Source: Arthrobacter sp. B6 (GTDB taxonomy: Bacteria; Actinomycetota; Actinomycetes; Actinomycetales; Micrococcaceae). Taken from it: 64,000 bases of DNA. Each line of letters starts with the position of its first letter. The stretch's first letter is position 1. The DNA lies in the NCBI RefSeq assembly GCF_001663775.1, contig NZ_KV467168.1, forward strand, positions 2,392,870 to 2,456,869, in the 5' to 3' direction. The notes under the pieces are model-generated. The model made no database searches and had not been told where the DNA came from. It worked only from the letters and a program-made list of their open reading frames with translations. Position numbers and translations under genes: made by a program. This document shows, piece by piece, positions 34,297 through 42,992 of the stretch.

Positions 34297-34317
34297 TAAA
34301 TGAATGCCATTCATTTA
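34297..34317. promoter_or_regulatory. TetR operator between puo and its regulator
   Basis: Perfect 10-base arms TAAATGAATG and CATTCATTTA surround a single C. The element lies 38 bases before the puo start and 80 bases before the TetR start. This is a textbook TetR-family site in an AT-rich island. Confidence 0.82.
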
Positions 34318-34397
34318 TTAGAACTATAGCGGGTTGCTCCCGGCTCCGGAAGAGGCGGATGGAATAATGCTGGGGAACCCCACGAAAGGCCCGCACC

Positions 34398-35135
34398 ATG
34401 CCGGCAGCCGCCGCTACAGGAACCACCGCCGGAAAACCCGGCACCAGCGCTGCCGACGGCGTCTCCCCGGGAGCCTCCGCTGACACGTCGAAGGGCGGAC
34501 GACGCCGGGCGGGCCGCCCCTCAGCGGCCCTGTTGGACCAGGCCGGAATTACGTCAGCCGCACTGGAACTCGTAGGCAGGAAGGGCTACGACGGCCTCAC
34601 CATGGCCGCTCTGGCCCGCCAACTGGATGTGGCGCCGTCGGCCCTTTACAACCACGTGCGCTCGAAACGGGAGGTGCTCCTGCTGGTGGAGGACCACCTG
34701 ACCGCGCTGGTGGACGTTTCGGGATTCGCGGCGGGGCCGTGGGAAGACGCGGTGCGCACGTGGGCGTGGAGTTACCGGGATGTGTTTGCCCAGCACACCC
34801 CCCTGATCCCGGTGATCGCGGTCCTTCCCGTGACCGACGCACCCCAGACACTTGCCATGTACGAGACCGTGAGTGCCGCTTTCCTGGCGGCGGGGTTCCC
34901 GGAGGAACGGATAGTGTCGGCGATCGTGGCCCTGGAATCGTTCATCTTCGGCTCGGCCTATGACGTCACCGCGCCCGCGGACATTTTCGACGCCGGCAGC
35001 ATGGCTGCTGCCACCCCGCACTTCACGGCGGCCGTGCGAAGCCTGGCGGCGCGCGGGGACGAGAGTCCTGCGGACGTCGCCTTCGGCCTGGGCCTTGAGG
35101 CACTCATCACCGGCCTCGGAGCACTGCGGGGCTGA
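34398..35135 (+). CDS. TetR family transcriptional regulator
   Basis: A 245-residue regulator. A disordered Ala/Gly/Ser-rich N-terminus of about 40 residues ends in KGGRRRAGRPSAALLDQAG. The HTH follows: ELVGRKGYDGLTMAALARQL then VAPSALYNHVRSKREVL. The C-terminal ligand domain resembles TetR_C (WEDAVRTWAWSYRDVFAQHT). Divergence from puo and the intervening palindrome make it the likely local repressor, responding to putrescine or another amine (inference). Confidence 0.9.
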   Translation: MPAAAATGTTAGKPGTSAADGVSPGASADTSKGGRRRAGRPSAALLDQAGITSAALELVGRKGYDGLTMAALARQLDVAPSALYNHVRSKREVLLLVEDHLTALVDVSGFAAGPWEDAVRTWAWSYRDVFAQHTPLIPVIAVLPVTDAPQTLAMYETVSAAFLAAGFPEERIVSAIVALESFIFGSAYDVTAPADIFDAGSMAAATPHFTAAVRSLAARGDESPADVAFGLGLEALITGLGALRG

Positions 35136-35325
35136 CGGAATGTAGGCATGGACTGAACGCTTTTCAGGCTTTGGTCAGGCTGCCTGGTTGCGGCACTTCG
35201 ACACGGACACACGGACGCTTCGGCGTGGTTCCCGGGTTTTGCAGCCCAAAGTGCCCCACGACGGCGGGCCTCACCACGTCGGCCGTCCGTCCCCCAAAGT
35301 TTCGCATCAGCCTGCGCCGCTGCGG

Positions 35326-35577
35326 TCAGGAGGCTTTGCGGTTCCCGGGACGCCGAAATGCCCTGACGCCGTCGTTGGCGTGAACCATGTGGCGGCCCAT
35401 TCCGCCGTTTTGGATCAGCCAAAAGACTGAGCCGTCCAGGGCACGCATGTCAACGCGGCCGGCAGCCACCTTCTCACCCGCGCGAAACAGCAGTACTTCG
35501 TCTTCCCTGAACAGCTTGCTCCAATGCGGCACGGCTTCCAGCATGGTCTGGGCTGTGGTTCCGGCTTGTTCGGGCAT
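35326..35577 (-). CDS. Small hypothetical protein
   Basis: An 83-residue protein: TMLEAVPHWSKLFREDEVLL, GEKVAAGRVDMRALDGSVFW, LIQNGGMGRHMVHANDGVRA. It reads like a compact beta-barrel or SH3-like domain and shows the codon bias of a real gene, but I recognise no family. ATG 35577 has no clear RBS. The flanking gaps (35136-35325 and 35578-35725) show nothing else I can name. Confidence 0.6.
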   Translation of the reverse strand: MPEQAGTTAQTMLEAVPHWSKLFREDEVLLFRAGEKVAAGRVDMRALDGSVFWLIQNGGMGRHMVHANDGVRAFRRPGNRKAS

Positions 35578-35725
35578 TGGTCTAACTTTGGGGTGGTGTT
35601 TTCGGTCTGCAGATGCGGCGGCAGTACAGCGGAAGGCAGGCGGCGCCCGTGGACGCTGCCTGCCTTCCTGGAATCTCTGCCTGTGTTCGGCCGTGGGTTG
35701 TGTACTGCCCTGGTCGGCGGTCCGG

Positions 35726-36130
35726 CTACAAACCGGCTCCGTCAGCCTTGACGGCGAGGACGGGGCGGTCGGCCTGCATCAGGATGCGCTGGGCGTGGCT
35801 GCCCAGGATGAACTTGCCTACCTGGGTCCGGTGCCGGAGCCCGATGACGATCAGCGACGCGTTGGCCGCGCGGACGACGTCAAGGAACTCGTCGGCGAGA
35901 TCGTGCTGGTACGGCGGCTGGATCACGGTGGCCTTGACGCCGGCCTCCGCCGCGCGGCTGGCCGCCTGTGCCAGGACATCGTCCGGTGCCACTGATTTGT
36001 CCACCAGGGCGCCTTCCCTCGCGGAGTTGACGATCACCAGGTCCTCGTTGCGGAGCTTTGCTTCGGCGATGCCTGCAGTCAATGCGGCTTCTCCCGCGGG
36101 GGTAGGGACGAATCCCACGACGATGCTCAT
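35726..36130 (-). CDS. Universal stress protein in the tct operon
   Basis: A 134-residue single-domain UspA protein. It has the N-terminal strand SIVVGFVPTPAGEAALTAGI and a C-terminal nucleotide-binding motif around VIGLRHRTQVGKFILGSHAQ, then RPVLAVKAD. It overlaps the tctA stop by 4 bases, so it is translated with the tripartite tricarboxylate-type transporter. The ATP-binding G-2x-G-9x-G pattern is altered (GLRHRTQVGKFILGS), placing it in a variant subgroup. A role in tuning the transporter is inferred from coupling. Confidence 0.88.
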   Translation of the reverse strand: MSIVVGFVPTPAGEAALTAGIAEAKLRNEDLVIVNSAREGALVDKSVAPDDVLAQAASRAAEAGVKATVIQPPYQHDLADEFLDVVRAANASLIVIGLRHRTQVGKFILGSHAQRILMQADRPVLAVKADGAGL

Positions 36131-37656
36131 ACCTTCTCCTTGATATCCGGCTTGGTGACTAACGTTGAGGCAGTGAACTTACGCTTGGCGATGCTGCGGA
36201 TGACCGGGAGCAGAGCAACCAGGACGAAGACGATCAGCAGTGTTGCGGAAATGGGCCGGCCAAAGAAGCCCAGCGGGTCCCCGCCGAAGACCAGCAGTGA
36301 GCGGCGCATTGAGCTTTCCAGCAGTTCGCCCAGGACAAAGGCCAGCACGAGCGGGCCTGGCTCAAAGCCGAACTTTTTCATGAGGTAGCCGATGATGCCG
36401 AAGACCACAACAAGGGTGACGTCGAACATGCTGTTGTTGATGGTGTAAGCGCCCAACAATGTGATGAGTGCTGTCACGGGGGCCAGGATTGCAGCGCGGA
36501 CCCGAAGGATTTTTACGAAGATCCCCACCAGCGGCAGGCTCATGATCAGGAGCAGGATGTTACCGATGTACATGGAGTTGACCACACCCCAGAAAAGCTC
36601 CGGGTTCTGTTCCACGAGTTGGGGTCCGGGTGTTACGCCTTGGATCAGCAGTGCGCCGAACATCAGTGCCATGGTCGCGTTCGCAGGGATGCCAAGAGTC
36701 AGCAGCGGGATGAACGACGACGTTGCTGCCGCGTTGTTGGCCGTTTCGGGGCCTGCGACGCCTTCCGGGGCGCCCTTGCCGAACCGCTCCGGCTGCTTGG
36801 CGCGCTTCTTTTCCATGGCGTAAGAGGCCATGGAGGCTATGGTGGCGCCGCCGCCGGGCAGGATACCAAGGAAGAAGCCCAGCAGGGAGCCGCGGCCGAT
36901 AGAGCCGGAAGCCTGCTTCAGGTCCTTGCGTGAGGGCCAGACGTTTGAAACTTTTGATGGGGCTTTCGCCGCGCGATGACGTTCCTCCAGGTTGTAGAGG
37001 ATCTCCCCGAGGCCGAACAGGCCCATGGCGATCGGAACGAAGTCGATGCCGTCGGCGAGTTGGAGGTTGCCGAAGGTGAAGCGGCTTTGGCCTGTGAAGA
37101 TGTCCCGGCCAACCGTGGCGAGCAGGAGTCCGACCGCGGCGGCGATGAGGGCTTTGGCCTTCGCTCCGCTGCTGATGGTGGCCACTAGGAGGATGCCCAG
37201 CAGAGCCAGGGCGGTGTACTCGGGTGGGCCGAAGTCCAGCGCGAAGCCCGCCACGATGGGTGCCAGGAACGTCAGGCCGATGATGGCGGCGGTTCCACCG
37301 ATGAAGGAGCCGATGGCGGCCAGGCCCAGTGCTGTGCCCGCTTTGCCCTGCCGGGCCATCTGGTACCCGTCGAAGACGGTGACCACCGAGGATGCTTCAC
37401 CGGGAAGCCGCAGCAGGACAGAGGTGATGGTGCCACCGTACTGGGCGCCGTAGAAGATGCCGGCCAGCATGATGATGGCCGTGACAGGCTCAACGTTGTA
37501 TGTCAGTGGAAGCAGGATGGCGATGGTTGCCGCGGGGCCCAAGCCGGGCAGGACGCCGATCAGCATGCCAATGACGACGCCGATCAGGCAGTAGAGGAGG
37601 TTGGTCGGCTCCAGGACAACCGCAAATCCGTTAATAACGGGATTCAGAAAATCCAC
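36127..37656 (-). CDS. tctA: Tripartite tricarboxylate transporter large permease TctA
   Basis: A 509-residue permease with about 11-12 membrane segments. TctA marks are IGVVIGMLIGVLPGLGPAAT, IFYGAQYGGTITSVLLRLPG, GLFGLGEILYNLE, LPGGGATIASMASYAMEK and LGIPANATMALMFGALLIQG. It works with the binding protein TctC and small subunit TctB to import carboxylates. Given the neighbouring glucarate and galactarate enzymes, a hexarate is the probable substrate (inference). It is 9 bases downstream of tctB. Confidence 0.94.
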   Translation of the reverse strand: MDFLNPVINGFAVVLEPTNLLYCLIGVVIGMLIGVLPGLGPAATIAILLPLTYNVEPVTAIIMLAGIFYGAQYGGTITSVLLRLPGEASSVVTVFDGYQMARQGKAGTALGLAAIGSFIGGTAAIIGLTFLAPIVAGFALDFGPPEYTALALLGILLVATISSGAKAKALIAAAVGLLLATVGRDIFTGQSRFTFGNLQLADGIDFVPIAMGLFGLGEILYNLEERHRAAKAPSKVSNVWPSRKDLKQASGSIGRGSLLGFFLGILPGGGATIASMASYAMEKKRAKQPERFGKGAPEGVAGPETANNAAATSSFIPLLTLGIPANATMALMFGALLIQGVTPGPQLVEQNPELFWGVVNSMYIGNILLLIMSLPLVGIFVKILRVRAAILAPVTALITLLGAYTINNSMFDVTLVVVFGIIGYLMKKFGFEPGPLVLAFVLGELLESSMRRSLLVFGGDPLGFFGRPISATLLIVFVLVALLPVIRSIAKRKFTASTLVTKPDIKEKV

Positions 37657-37665
37657 GGGGGTCTC

Positions 37666-38262
37666 CTAGAAGAGGTGGGGAATGGAGGTGTTGAGTGCCA
37701 GGACGAAAATGGCGTAAAAGGCCACGACGACGCTCGTGCTGATCACCAAGGTGGAACGCCAGGTTTCGCCGCCCAGGAATCGCATCCAGACGACGCACAG
37801 CACCAGGGCCGGCAGCTCAAAACCGATCAGCGGCATGAGTGCAACCATGGCGGCGAGGGTCACTAGACCGGTGAGCGGCGCGGCAGACATGCGGGTGAAC
37901 TTTTCCGCGTCCCGGTTGTGCCGGCCGAGGATCAGTTGAAAAAGCCCCAGTGCAACCATGACGCAGCTGATGATGAAAGGCCACAGGCCCGGCTGAGGGC
38001 TGGCGGGCGTACCGAGTCCCATCGCCAGGGACAGGATGACGGCACCGACACCCACACCGAGCACAACCAGCGACGATGCCGTGTTGGCGAGGGCTCCGGC
38101 GGCAGGAGGTTTTTCTTCTTCCCATTGGGCTGCCAGCTGCTCCGGCGTCAGCTCGTCCAGAATTTCTTCGGAAAGGTTGTGAGGCGAGTCCCTGCCGGGG
38201 GCAGCAGCTGTCTCGCTGCTGCCCCCGGCAGGTACTGAAGGTGTTCCTGGCACAGAAATCAC
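37666..38262 (-). CDS. tctB: Tripartite tricarboxylate transporter small subunit TctB
   Basis: A 198-residue membrane protein with four hydrophobic segments (SLVVLGVGVGAVILSLAMGL, LWPFIISCVMVALGLFQLI, ALVTLAAMVALMPLIGF-like, and a final STSVVVAFYAIFVLAL). An unusually long hydrophilic N-terminus of about 55 residues is rich in Gly/Ser/Pro/Glu. It overlaps tctC by 4 bases. The first codons contain a perfect 17-base inverted repeat (38191-38232), noted separately. Confidence 0.88.
   Translation of the reverse strand: MISVPGTPSVPAGGSSETAAAPGRDSPHNLSEEILDELTPEQLAAQWEEEKPPAAGALANTASSLVVLGVGVGAVILSLAMGLGTPASPQPGLWPFIISCVMVALGLFQLILGRHNRDAEKFTRMSAAPLTGLVTLAAMVALMPLIGFELPALVLCVVWMRFLGGETWRSTLVISTSVVVAFYAIFVLALNTSIPHLF
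38191..38232 (-). other. Strong hairpin inside the 5' coding region of tctB
   Basis: Perfect 17-base arms CCTGCCGGGGGCAGCAG (38191-38207) and CTGCTGCCCCCGGCAGG (38216-38232) with an 8-base loop, lying 30-72 bases inside tctB. On the transcript it would form a very stable stem directly after the tctC-tctB junction and could cap the tctC message or slow tctB translation. Confidence 0.75.
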
Positions 38263-39260
38263 TTATTTCCGCTCAGACTGATGTCGTACTTCTCCACCAG
38301 TTCCTTGTACTTTGCTGCGTATTCCTTCCATTCGGTGACTACTTCCTCACCGGAAATCTCCTTGGGTGTCAGCATGTTCTTTTTGTTGAATTCCTGGTAG
38401 GCCTCAGACTTGAAGGCTTCCTGGAAGGCGGCGAGCAGCTTGTCCTTTACGTCCTGCGGGGTGCCCTTCGGAGCGGCAACGGCCCGGTACTGCGCGACAG
38501 GGACGTCGTAGCCTGCTTCCTTTGCCGTGGGCGTGTCGGGCAGGAAAGTGTTCCGGTCTTCGGAGAAGACCAGAAGCGGTGCTACTTTTCCGGCCTCGAT
38601 CTGGGGCATCGCTTCACCCAGCTGGACAGTGGCCAGTTCGACCTGGTTGCCAAGAACCGCCGTCAGGGCCGGCTTTCCGCTGTCGAACGGAATATCGGTG
38701 CCCTTAACATCTGCCTGCTTGAACAGCACGGTTTGGGCAAGCTGGCTTCCGGTGCCCACGCCGGTGGTACCGAAAGTGATGTTGCGGCCGGCCGCAGTGA
38801 CGTCTTCGAACGACGTGAAACCGGATCCCGGGCTGGCCACCAGGACGTAATCGTCCTGGGACAACCCTGCAATCACATCCAGGTCGTCAATGTTCACTGC
38901 TTCGTCCGGGGAAACGGCCAACGGAGTAATGGTGATAAGGGATGCGTTCAACAGGACCAGCTCGTGGCCGTCAGCAGGTTTGCCGGCAACTTCCTTAGTG
39001 GCAAGTGCGCCGTTGGCGCCCGGTTTGTTCACTACCGGCATCGGCTTGCCAAGAGCCTGGGAGGCGCCTTCGGCCAGCGCGCGGGCGATCAGATCGGTGC
39101 TGCCGCCGGCCGCCTGGCCCACTGAGAGGTTAACCGGACCGGAAGGGAATTCGGCGGAATCGGTGGTACCTCCGGCGACATTGCCGCAGGCAGTCATTGC
39201 CAGGAGCGTAAGTGCTGATGCCGTCCCGAGGACGGTGCGGCGGGTGGGGAAGTGCTTCAT
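38259..39260 (-). CDS. tctC: Tripartite tricarboxylate transporter substrate-binding protein TctC
   Basis: A 333-residue exported binding protein. The lipoprotein signal has SALTLLAMTACGN with a T-A-C lipobox near residue 25. BUG/TctC-family motifs are PVNLSVGQAAGGSTDLIARA, MPVVNKPGANGALATKEVA, DDYVLVASPGSGFTSFEDV and TTGVGTGSQLAQTVLF. It is the first gene of tctC-tctB-tctA-usp and divergent from a LysR regulator, with a palindrome in between. The ligand is expected to be an aldarate. Confidence 0.93.
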   Translation of the reverse strand: MKHFPTRRTVLGTASALTLLAMTACGNVAGGTTDSAEFPSGPVNLSVGQAAGGSTDLIARALAEGASQALGKPMPVVNKPGANGALATKEVAGKPADGHELVLLNASLITITPLAVSPDEAVNIDDLDVIAGLSQDDYVLVASPGSGFTSFEDVTAAGRNITFGTTGVGTGSQLAQTVLFKQADVKGTDIPFDSGKPALTAVLGNQVELATVQLGEAMPQIEAGKVAPLLVFSEDRNTFLPDTPTAKEAGYDVPVAQYRAVAAPKGTPQDVKDKLLAAFQEAFKSEAYQEFNKKNMLTPKEISGEEVVTEWKEYAAKYKELVEKYDISLSGNK

Positions 39261-39322
39261 TGGAACTCCTCATAGAGAACCCGGGCGGAGATTCCCGGAT
39301 GTTGTGCGTGAACCGAATCACT

Positions 39323-39352
39323 CACGGCTCGGTAAATGAGTGTATTGAGCCG
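39323..39352. promoter_or_regulatory. Putative LysR operator between tctC and lysR
   Basis: 7-base inverted arms ACGGCTC (39323-39329) and GAGCCGT (39346-39352) with a 16-base gap, flanked by nested CACTCA/TGAGTG. It lies 63 bases upstream of tctC and 54 before the LysR start. TATTGAG within it recurs upstream of kdgD at 40324. Confidence 0.5.
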
Positions 39353-39405
39353 TTATGATGCATGTCTAAGCCCGAATGAGCATCGGGTGATACTCGGAAG
39401 GCATC

Positions 39406-40293
39406 ATGTTCACTCTGGACCAACTGGCAGGGTTTGTAGCCGTCGCCGAAGAGCTCCACTTCGGCAAGGCAGCGGAGCGGCTGAACATGACCCAGCCGCC
39501 GCTCAGCCGCCAGATCCAGAAGCTGGAGAAGAGCATCGGTACGGAACTGCTGGAACGGGACAACCGCAAAGTACAGCTCACTCCCGCCGGGACGGCGTTT
39601 CTCGATGAAGCCAAGCGGCTCCTGGCGCTGGCCAACCGTGCGCCAATCACCGCCCGCAGGATCGCCACCGGACGTTCGGGCGTGCTGCGCGTAGGGTTTA
39701 CGGCTGCCAGCGGGTTCAGTATCCTGGGCCCGCTGCTGGAAGAAATCGCCAGCATCCTGCCCGAGGTGGACATCGACCTGCAGGAACTCGTGACGGGGGA
39801 GCAGATCCAGGGCCTGCTGACGGGTGAACTCGATCTTGGCCTGGCCCGGCCGCCGTTCGACGGCCAGGTCTTTGACTCACACCTGCTTTACCGGGAGTCC
39901 ATGGTGCTGGCCGTACCCGCCGGGCACCCGCTCACGGACCTCACGCGGCCAGTAGAGGACGAAGACCTTCGGGACGAAGCCCTCATCATGCATTCACCAA
40001 CCCAGGCCGCCTACTTTTATGACCTGGTGATCCGCATGCACACCATCCAGCACGGGAATGTACTCCACTCCGTCAGCCAGATCCTCACGATGGTTTCGCT
40101 CGTGGCGGCGCGGCGCGGCGTGGCCTTTGTACCGCATTCCGCCACTCTCCTGGCGATCAAGGGGGTCGAATTTCTACCGCTCGCCGGCAGAAGCAGCGAG
40201 GACCCGGTAGAGCTGCACGCCATCTGGAACCGCAAAGTGGCCAACCCGGCACTCCGCAGGCTACTTCAGGACTTGGAATTCCGTACGGAGTAG
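39406..40293 (+). CDS. LysR family regulator of the tct/kdgD region
   Basis: A 295-residue LysR-type regulator. The N-terminal HTH contains VAEELHFGKAAERLNMTQPP and LSRQIQKLEKSIGTELLERD. The effector domain includes VGFTAASGFSILGPLLEEI and DLGLARPPFDGQVF. It sits between the leftward tct operon and the rightward kdgD-ALDH-gudD operon, so it probably activates both in response to an aldarate or a breakdown product. It is a close paralogue in type of the LysR at 47623-48534. Confidence 0.92.
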   Translation: MFTLDQLAGFVAVAEELHFGKAAERLNMTQPPLSRQIQKLEKSIGTELLERDNRKVQLTPAGTAFLDEAKRLLALANRAPITARRIATGRSGVLRVGFTAASGFSILGPLLEEIASILPEVDIDLQELVTGEQIQGLLTGELDLGLARPPFDGQVFDSHLLYRESMVLAVPAGHPLTDLTRPVEDEDLRDEALIMHSPTQAAYFYDLVIRMHTIQHGNVLHSVSQILTMVSLVAARRGVAFVPHSATLLAIKGVEFLPLAGRSSEDPVELHAIWNRKVANPALRRLLQDLEFRTE

Positions 40294-40323
40294 CCGTCCG
40301 GGAGACAGCTGCGTAGCAATGCA

Positions 40324-40342
40324 TATTGAGTATCAATCAATA
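40324..40342. promoter_or_regulatory. Putative LysR site upstream of kdgD
   Basis: TATTGA (40324-40329) and TCAATA (40337-40342) form an inverted pair with a 7-base gap, about 95 bases before the kdgD start. TATTGAG also occurs in the tctC-lysR gap, which suggests a shared regulator. Confidence 0.45.
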
Positions 40343-40435
40343 CGAAAAGGCACTTAGACAGGCATCACTTCACCTGCCTACTCTGAACACGAATCAATCC
40401 CAGCCGGCAGCGGCATTTACGCAGAGGACAACATC

Positions 40436-41350
40436 GTGGCAAAGTACACCCCCCAGGAACTGGCAGACACCCTCAAGGAAGGCCTGCTGTCTTTCCCGGT
40501 GACGTCGTTCGATGCACACCTGCAGTTCGATGAGGAGAACTACCGGAAGCACCTGGCATGGCAGGCCAGCTTCCCTGTGGCCGGGCTTTTCGCAGCAGGC
40601 GGAACTGGTGAAGGCTTCTCCCTCACGCCTGCCGAATCCGAGCGTGTGGTCCGCACCGCCGTCGACGAGGTTGGCAGCCAGGTACCGGTGCTGGCTTCTG
40701 CTGGCGGGTCTACCGCCCAGGCCATCGAAAACGCCAAGGCGGCCGAGACGGCCGGCGCCGACGGGCTCCTGCTCCTCCCCCCGTACCTGACCGAAGCAGA
40801 CCAGCTCGGCCTGATCGAGCACGTCAGCGCCATCTGCAGCGCCACGTCCCTCGGTGTGATCATCTACAACCGCGCCAACGCCATCTACAAGGACACCACG
40901 GTGGCTGCCCTCGCGGACCGCCACGAAAACCTGATCGGCTTCAAGGACGGTGTGGGCGACCTCGAGCACGATGCCCGCGTCTACGCCAAGCTCGGCGACC
41001 GCCTCTTCTACCTCGGCGGCCTTCCCACGGCGGAAACCTTCGCGTTGCCCCTGCTGCAGCTGGGCATGAGCACCTACTCCAGCGCGATGTACAACTTCGT
41101 CCCGCAGTTCGCGCTGGACTTCTACCAGGACGTACGCAACAACGACCGCGTGGCCGTGAACAAGAAGCTCAACGACTTCGTGATTCCGTACCTGGACATC
41201 CGCGACCGCGTGAAGGGGTACTCCGTTTCCATCGTCAAGGGCGGCCTGGAGGCCATCGGCCGCCCGGCCGGCGGCGTCCGCCCCCCGCTGCAGAACCTGG
41301 CACCGCAGGATTTCGCAGACCTCGAAGCCCTAATCGCCACCGTCTCCTGA
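40436..41350 (+). CDS. kdgD: 5-dehydro-4-deoxyglucarate dehydratase
   Basis: A 304-residue TIM barrel of the DHDPS/N-acetylneuraminate lyase family. [19 protein letters not shown] is the substrate-carboxylate loop, Tyr144 lies in VIIYNRANA, and the Schiff-base Lys170 in [12 protein letters not shown]. The variant FKDGVGDL and the overall sequence fit KdgD, which converts 5-dehydro-4-deoxyglucarate to 2-oxoglutarate semialdehyde, water and CO2. The neighbours are exactly the next and previous pathway steps. GTG 40436 starts it. Confidence 0.94.
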   Translation: MAKYTPQELADTLKEGLLSFPVTSFDAHLQFDEENYRKHLAWQASFPVAGLFAAGGTGEGFSLTPAESERVVRTAVDEVGSQVPVLASAGGSTAQAIENAKAAETAGADGLLLLPPYLTEADQLGLIEHVSAICSATSLGVIIYNRANAIYKDTTVAALADRHENLIGFKDGVGDLEHDARVYAKLGDRLFYLGGLPTAETFALPLLQLGMSTYSSAMYNFVPQFALDFYQDVRNNDRVAVNKKLNDFVIPYLDIRDRVKGYSVSIVKGGLEAIGRPAGGVRPPLQNLAPQDFADLEALIATVS

Positions 41351-41378
41351 TCAACGTCTCTCCTAAGGAGTCAGCACA

Positions 41379-42992
41379 ATGACACTCACCGGACATTCCC
41401 TGATCGCGGGGCAGCCCGTCGTCGGGGACGGCAAGACCGCCTTCGGCTTCAACCCCGCCACCAACGAGGTGCTCGAACCCGCTTACACACTGATCACCGA
41501 CGAGCAGCTGACGACGGCCACCTCCGCCGCCGCCGAGGCCTTCGCGTCCTTCAGTACCCTGGACCCGGAGACACACGCCGCCTTCCTGGACGCCATCGCG
41601 CAGAACATCGAAGCCATCGGCGATGACCTGATCATCCGCGCTGGCCAGGAAACCGGCCTGCCCGCCGCCCGGCTGCAGGGCGAACGTGCCCGCACCACCG
41701 GCCAGCTGCGCCTCTTCGCGAAGGTTGTCCGCCAGGGTGACTTCCGCGGTGTCCGGATTGATCCCGCCTTGCCGGACCGGACCCCCCTCCCCCGCGCGGA
41801 CATCCGCCAGCGCCAGATCCCGCTGGGACCCGTCGCCGTCTTCGGTGCCAGCAACTTCCCCCTCGCGTTCTCGACGGCGGGCGGAGACACCGCCTCGGCC
41901 CTCGCCGCCGGCTGCCCCGTCGTCTTCAAGGCCCACAACGCCCATCCGGGCACGGGTGAACTGGTGGGCCAGGCAGTGGTCAAGGCCGTCAAAGACTTTG
42001 GCCTGCACCCCGGCGTGTTCTCCCTGGTCTACGGACCAGGCAGCAGCATCGGCCAGGCCCTCGTCGCGGACCCGGCCATCAAGGCCGTTGGCTTCACGGG
42101 CTCCCAGACCGCGGGCATCGCGCTGATGCGCACCGCTGCAGCCCGCCCCGAACCAATCCCCGTCTACGCCGAGATGTCCTCACTAAACCCGGTCTTTGTC
42201 TTCGAAGGCGCCCTCAACCGCTCCGCCGAACAAATAAAGGCACTGGCACAGCAGTACGTCACCGCCGTCACGGGAAGTTCCGGCCAGCTCTGCACGTCTC
42301 CCGGACTCCTGTTCGCCCCCGAAGGTGAACTCGGTGACAAACTTGCTGCCGCCGTCGGACGCGCCGTTTCCGCCTGCGCCGGGCAGACCATGCTCACCGG
42401 GGGCATCGCCTCGTCCTGGAACCAGGGAGCCGAGGCACTCGGCTCCGCCTCCGGCGTGGACGTCGTGGGGCAGGGCACTGCCGGACCCACCGAAAACGCG
42501 CCCGCCCCCACCATCTTCGGCACCCGCATCAGTGAGTTCGTGTCCAACAACGTACTGCACGCGGAGATCTTCGGCGCCGCCAGCCTGGTCATCCGCTACG
42601 CCTCCACCGAGGAACTCATCGCAGCCATCAATCGGCTCGACGGCCAGCTCACCGCGTCGCTGCAGCTCACCGAAGAGGACTACCCGACGGCGGCACTGCT
42701 GATCCCGGCACTGGAGCAGAAAGTGGGACGCATCATCGTCAACGGCTGGCCGACCGGCGTAGAAGTCGGCCATGCCATGGTCCACGGCGGACCGTTCCCG
42801 GCCACTTCAGACACCCGCACCACGTCGGTGGGCACCCTCGCAATCAACCGCTTCCTGCGCCCGGTCGCCTACCAGAACCTCCCCCAGGAACTCCTCCCGG
42901 CCCCGCTGCAGGACAGCAACCCCTGGCACCTGAACCGCCGGATCGACGGCACCGTTGACGCAGCCGATGTAAAGGACGAGATCAACGCATGA
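41379..42992 (+). CDS. 2-oxoglutarate semialdehyde dehydrogenase (NADP+-type ALDH)
   Basis: A 537-residue aldehyde dehydrogenase of the KGSADH subgroup, longer than standard ALDHs. The cofactor and catalytic segments are [29 protein letters not shown], catalytic Glu in [15 protein letters not shown], and nucleophile Cys in [14 protein letters not shown]. It would oxidise 2-oxoglutarate semialdehyde from KdgD to 2-oxoglutarate. Start ATG 41379 has AAGGAG at 41365-41370, 28 bases after kdgD. The stop overlaps gudD by 4 bases. Confidence 0.93.
   Translation: MTLTGHSLIAGQPVVGDGKTAFGFNPATNEVLEPAYTLITDEQLTTATSAAAEAFASFSTLDPETHAAFLDAIAQNIEAIGDDLIIRAGQETGLPAARLQGERARTTGQLRLFAKVVRQGDFRGVRIDPALPDRTPLPRADIRQRQIPLGPVAVFGASNFPLAFSTAGGDTASALAAGCPVVFKAHNAHPGTGELVGQAVVKAVKDFGLHPGVFSLVYGPGSSIGQALVADPAIKAVGFTGSQTAGIALMRTAAARPEPIPVYAEMSSLNPVFVFEGALNRSAEQIKALAQQYVTAVTGSSGQLCTSPGLLFAPEGELGDKLAAAVGRAVSACAGQTMLTGGIASSWNQGAEALGSASGVDVVGQGTAGPTENAPAPTIFGTRISEFVSNNVLHAEIFGAASLVIRYASTEELIAAINRLDGQLTASLQLTEEDYPTAALLIPALEQKVGRIIVNGWPTGVEVGHAMVHGGPFPATSDTRTTSVGTLAINRFLRPVAYQNLPQELLPAPLQDSNPWHLNRRIDGTVDAADVKDEINA

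Noticed and set aside
34958..35422. Leftward frame between tetR and the small hypothetical gene
   Set aside because: It overlaps the 3' end of tetR, is Arg/Pro-rich, and lacks an RBS or recognisable motif.
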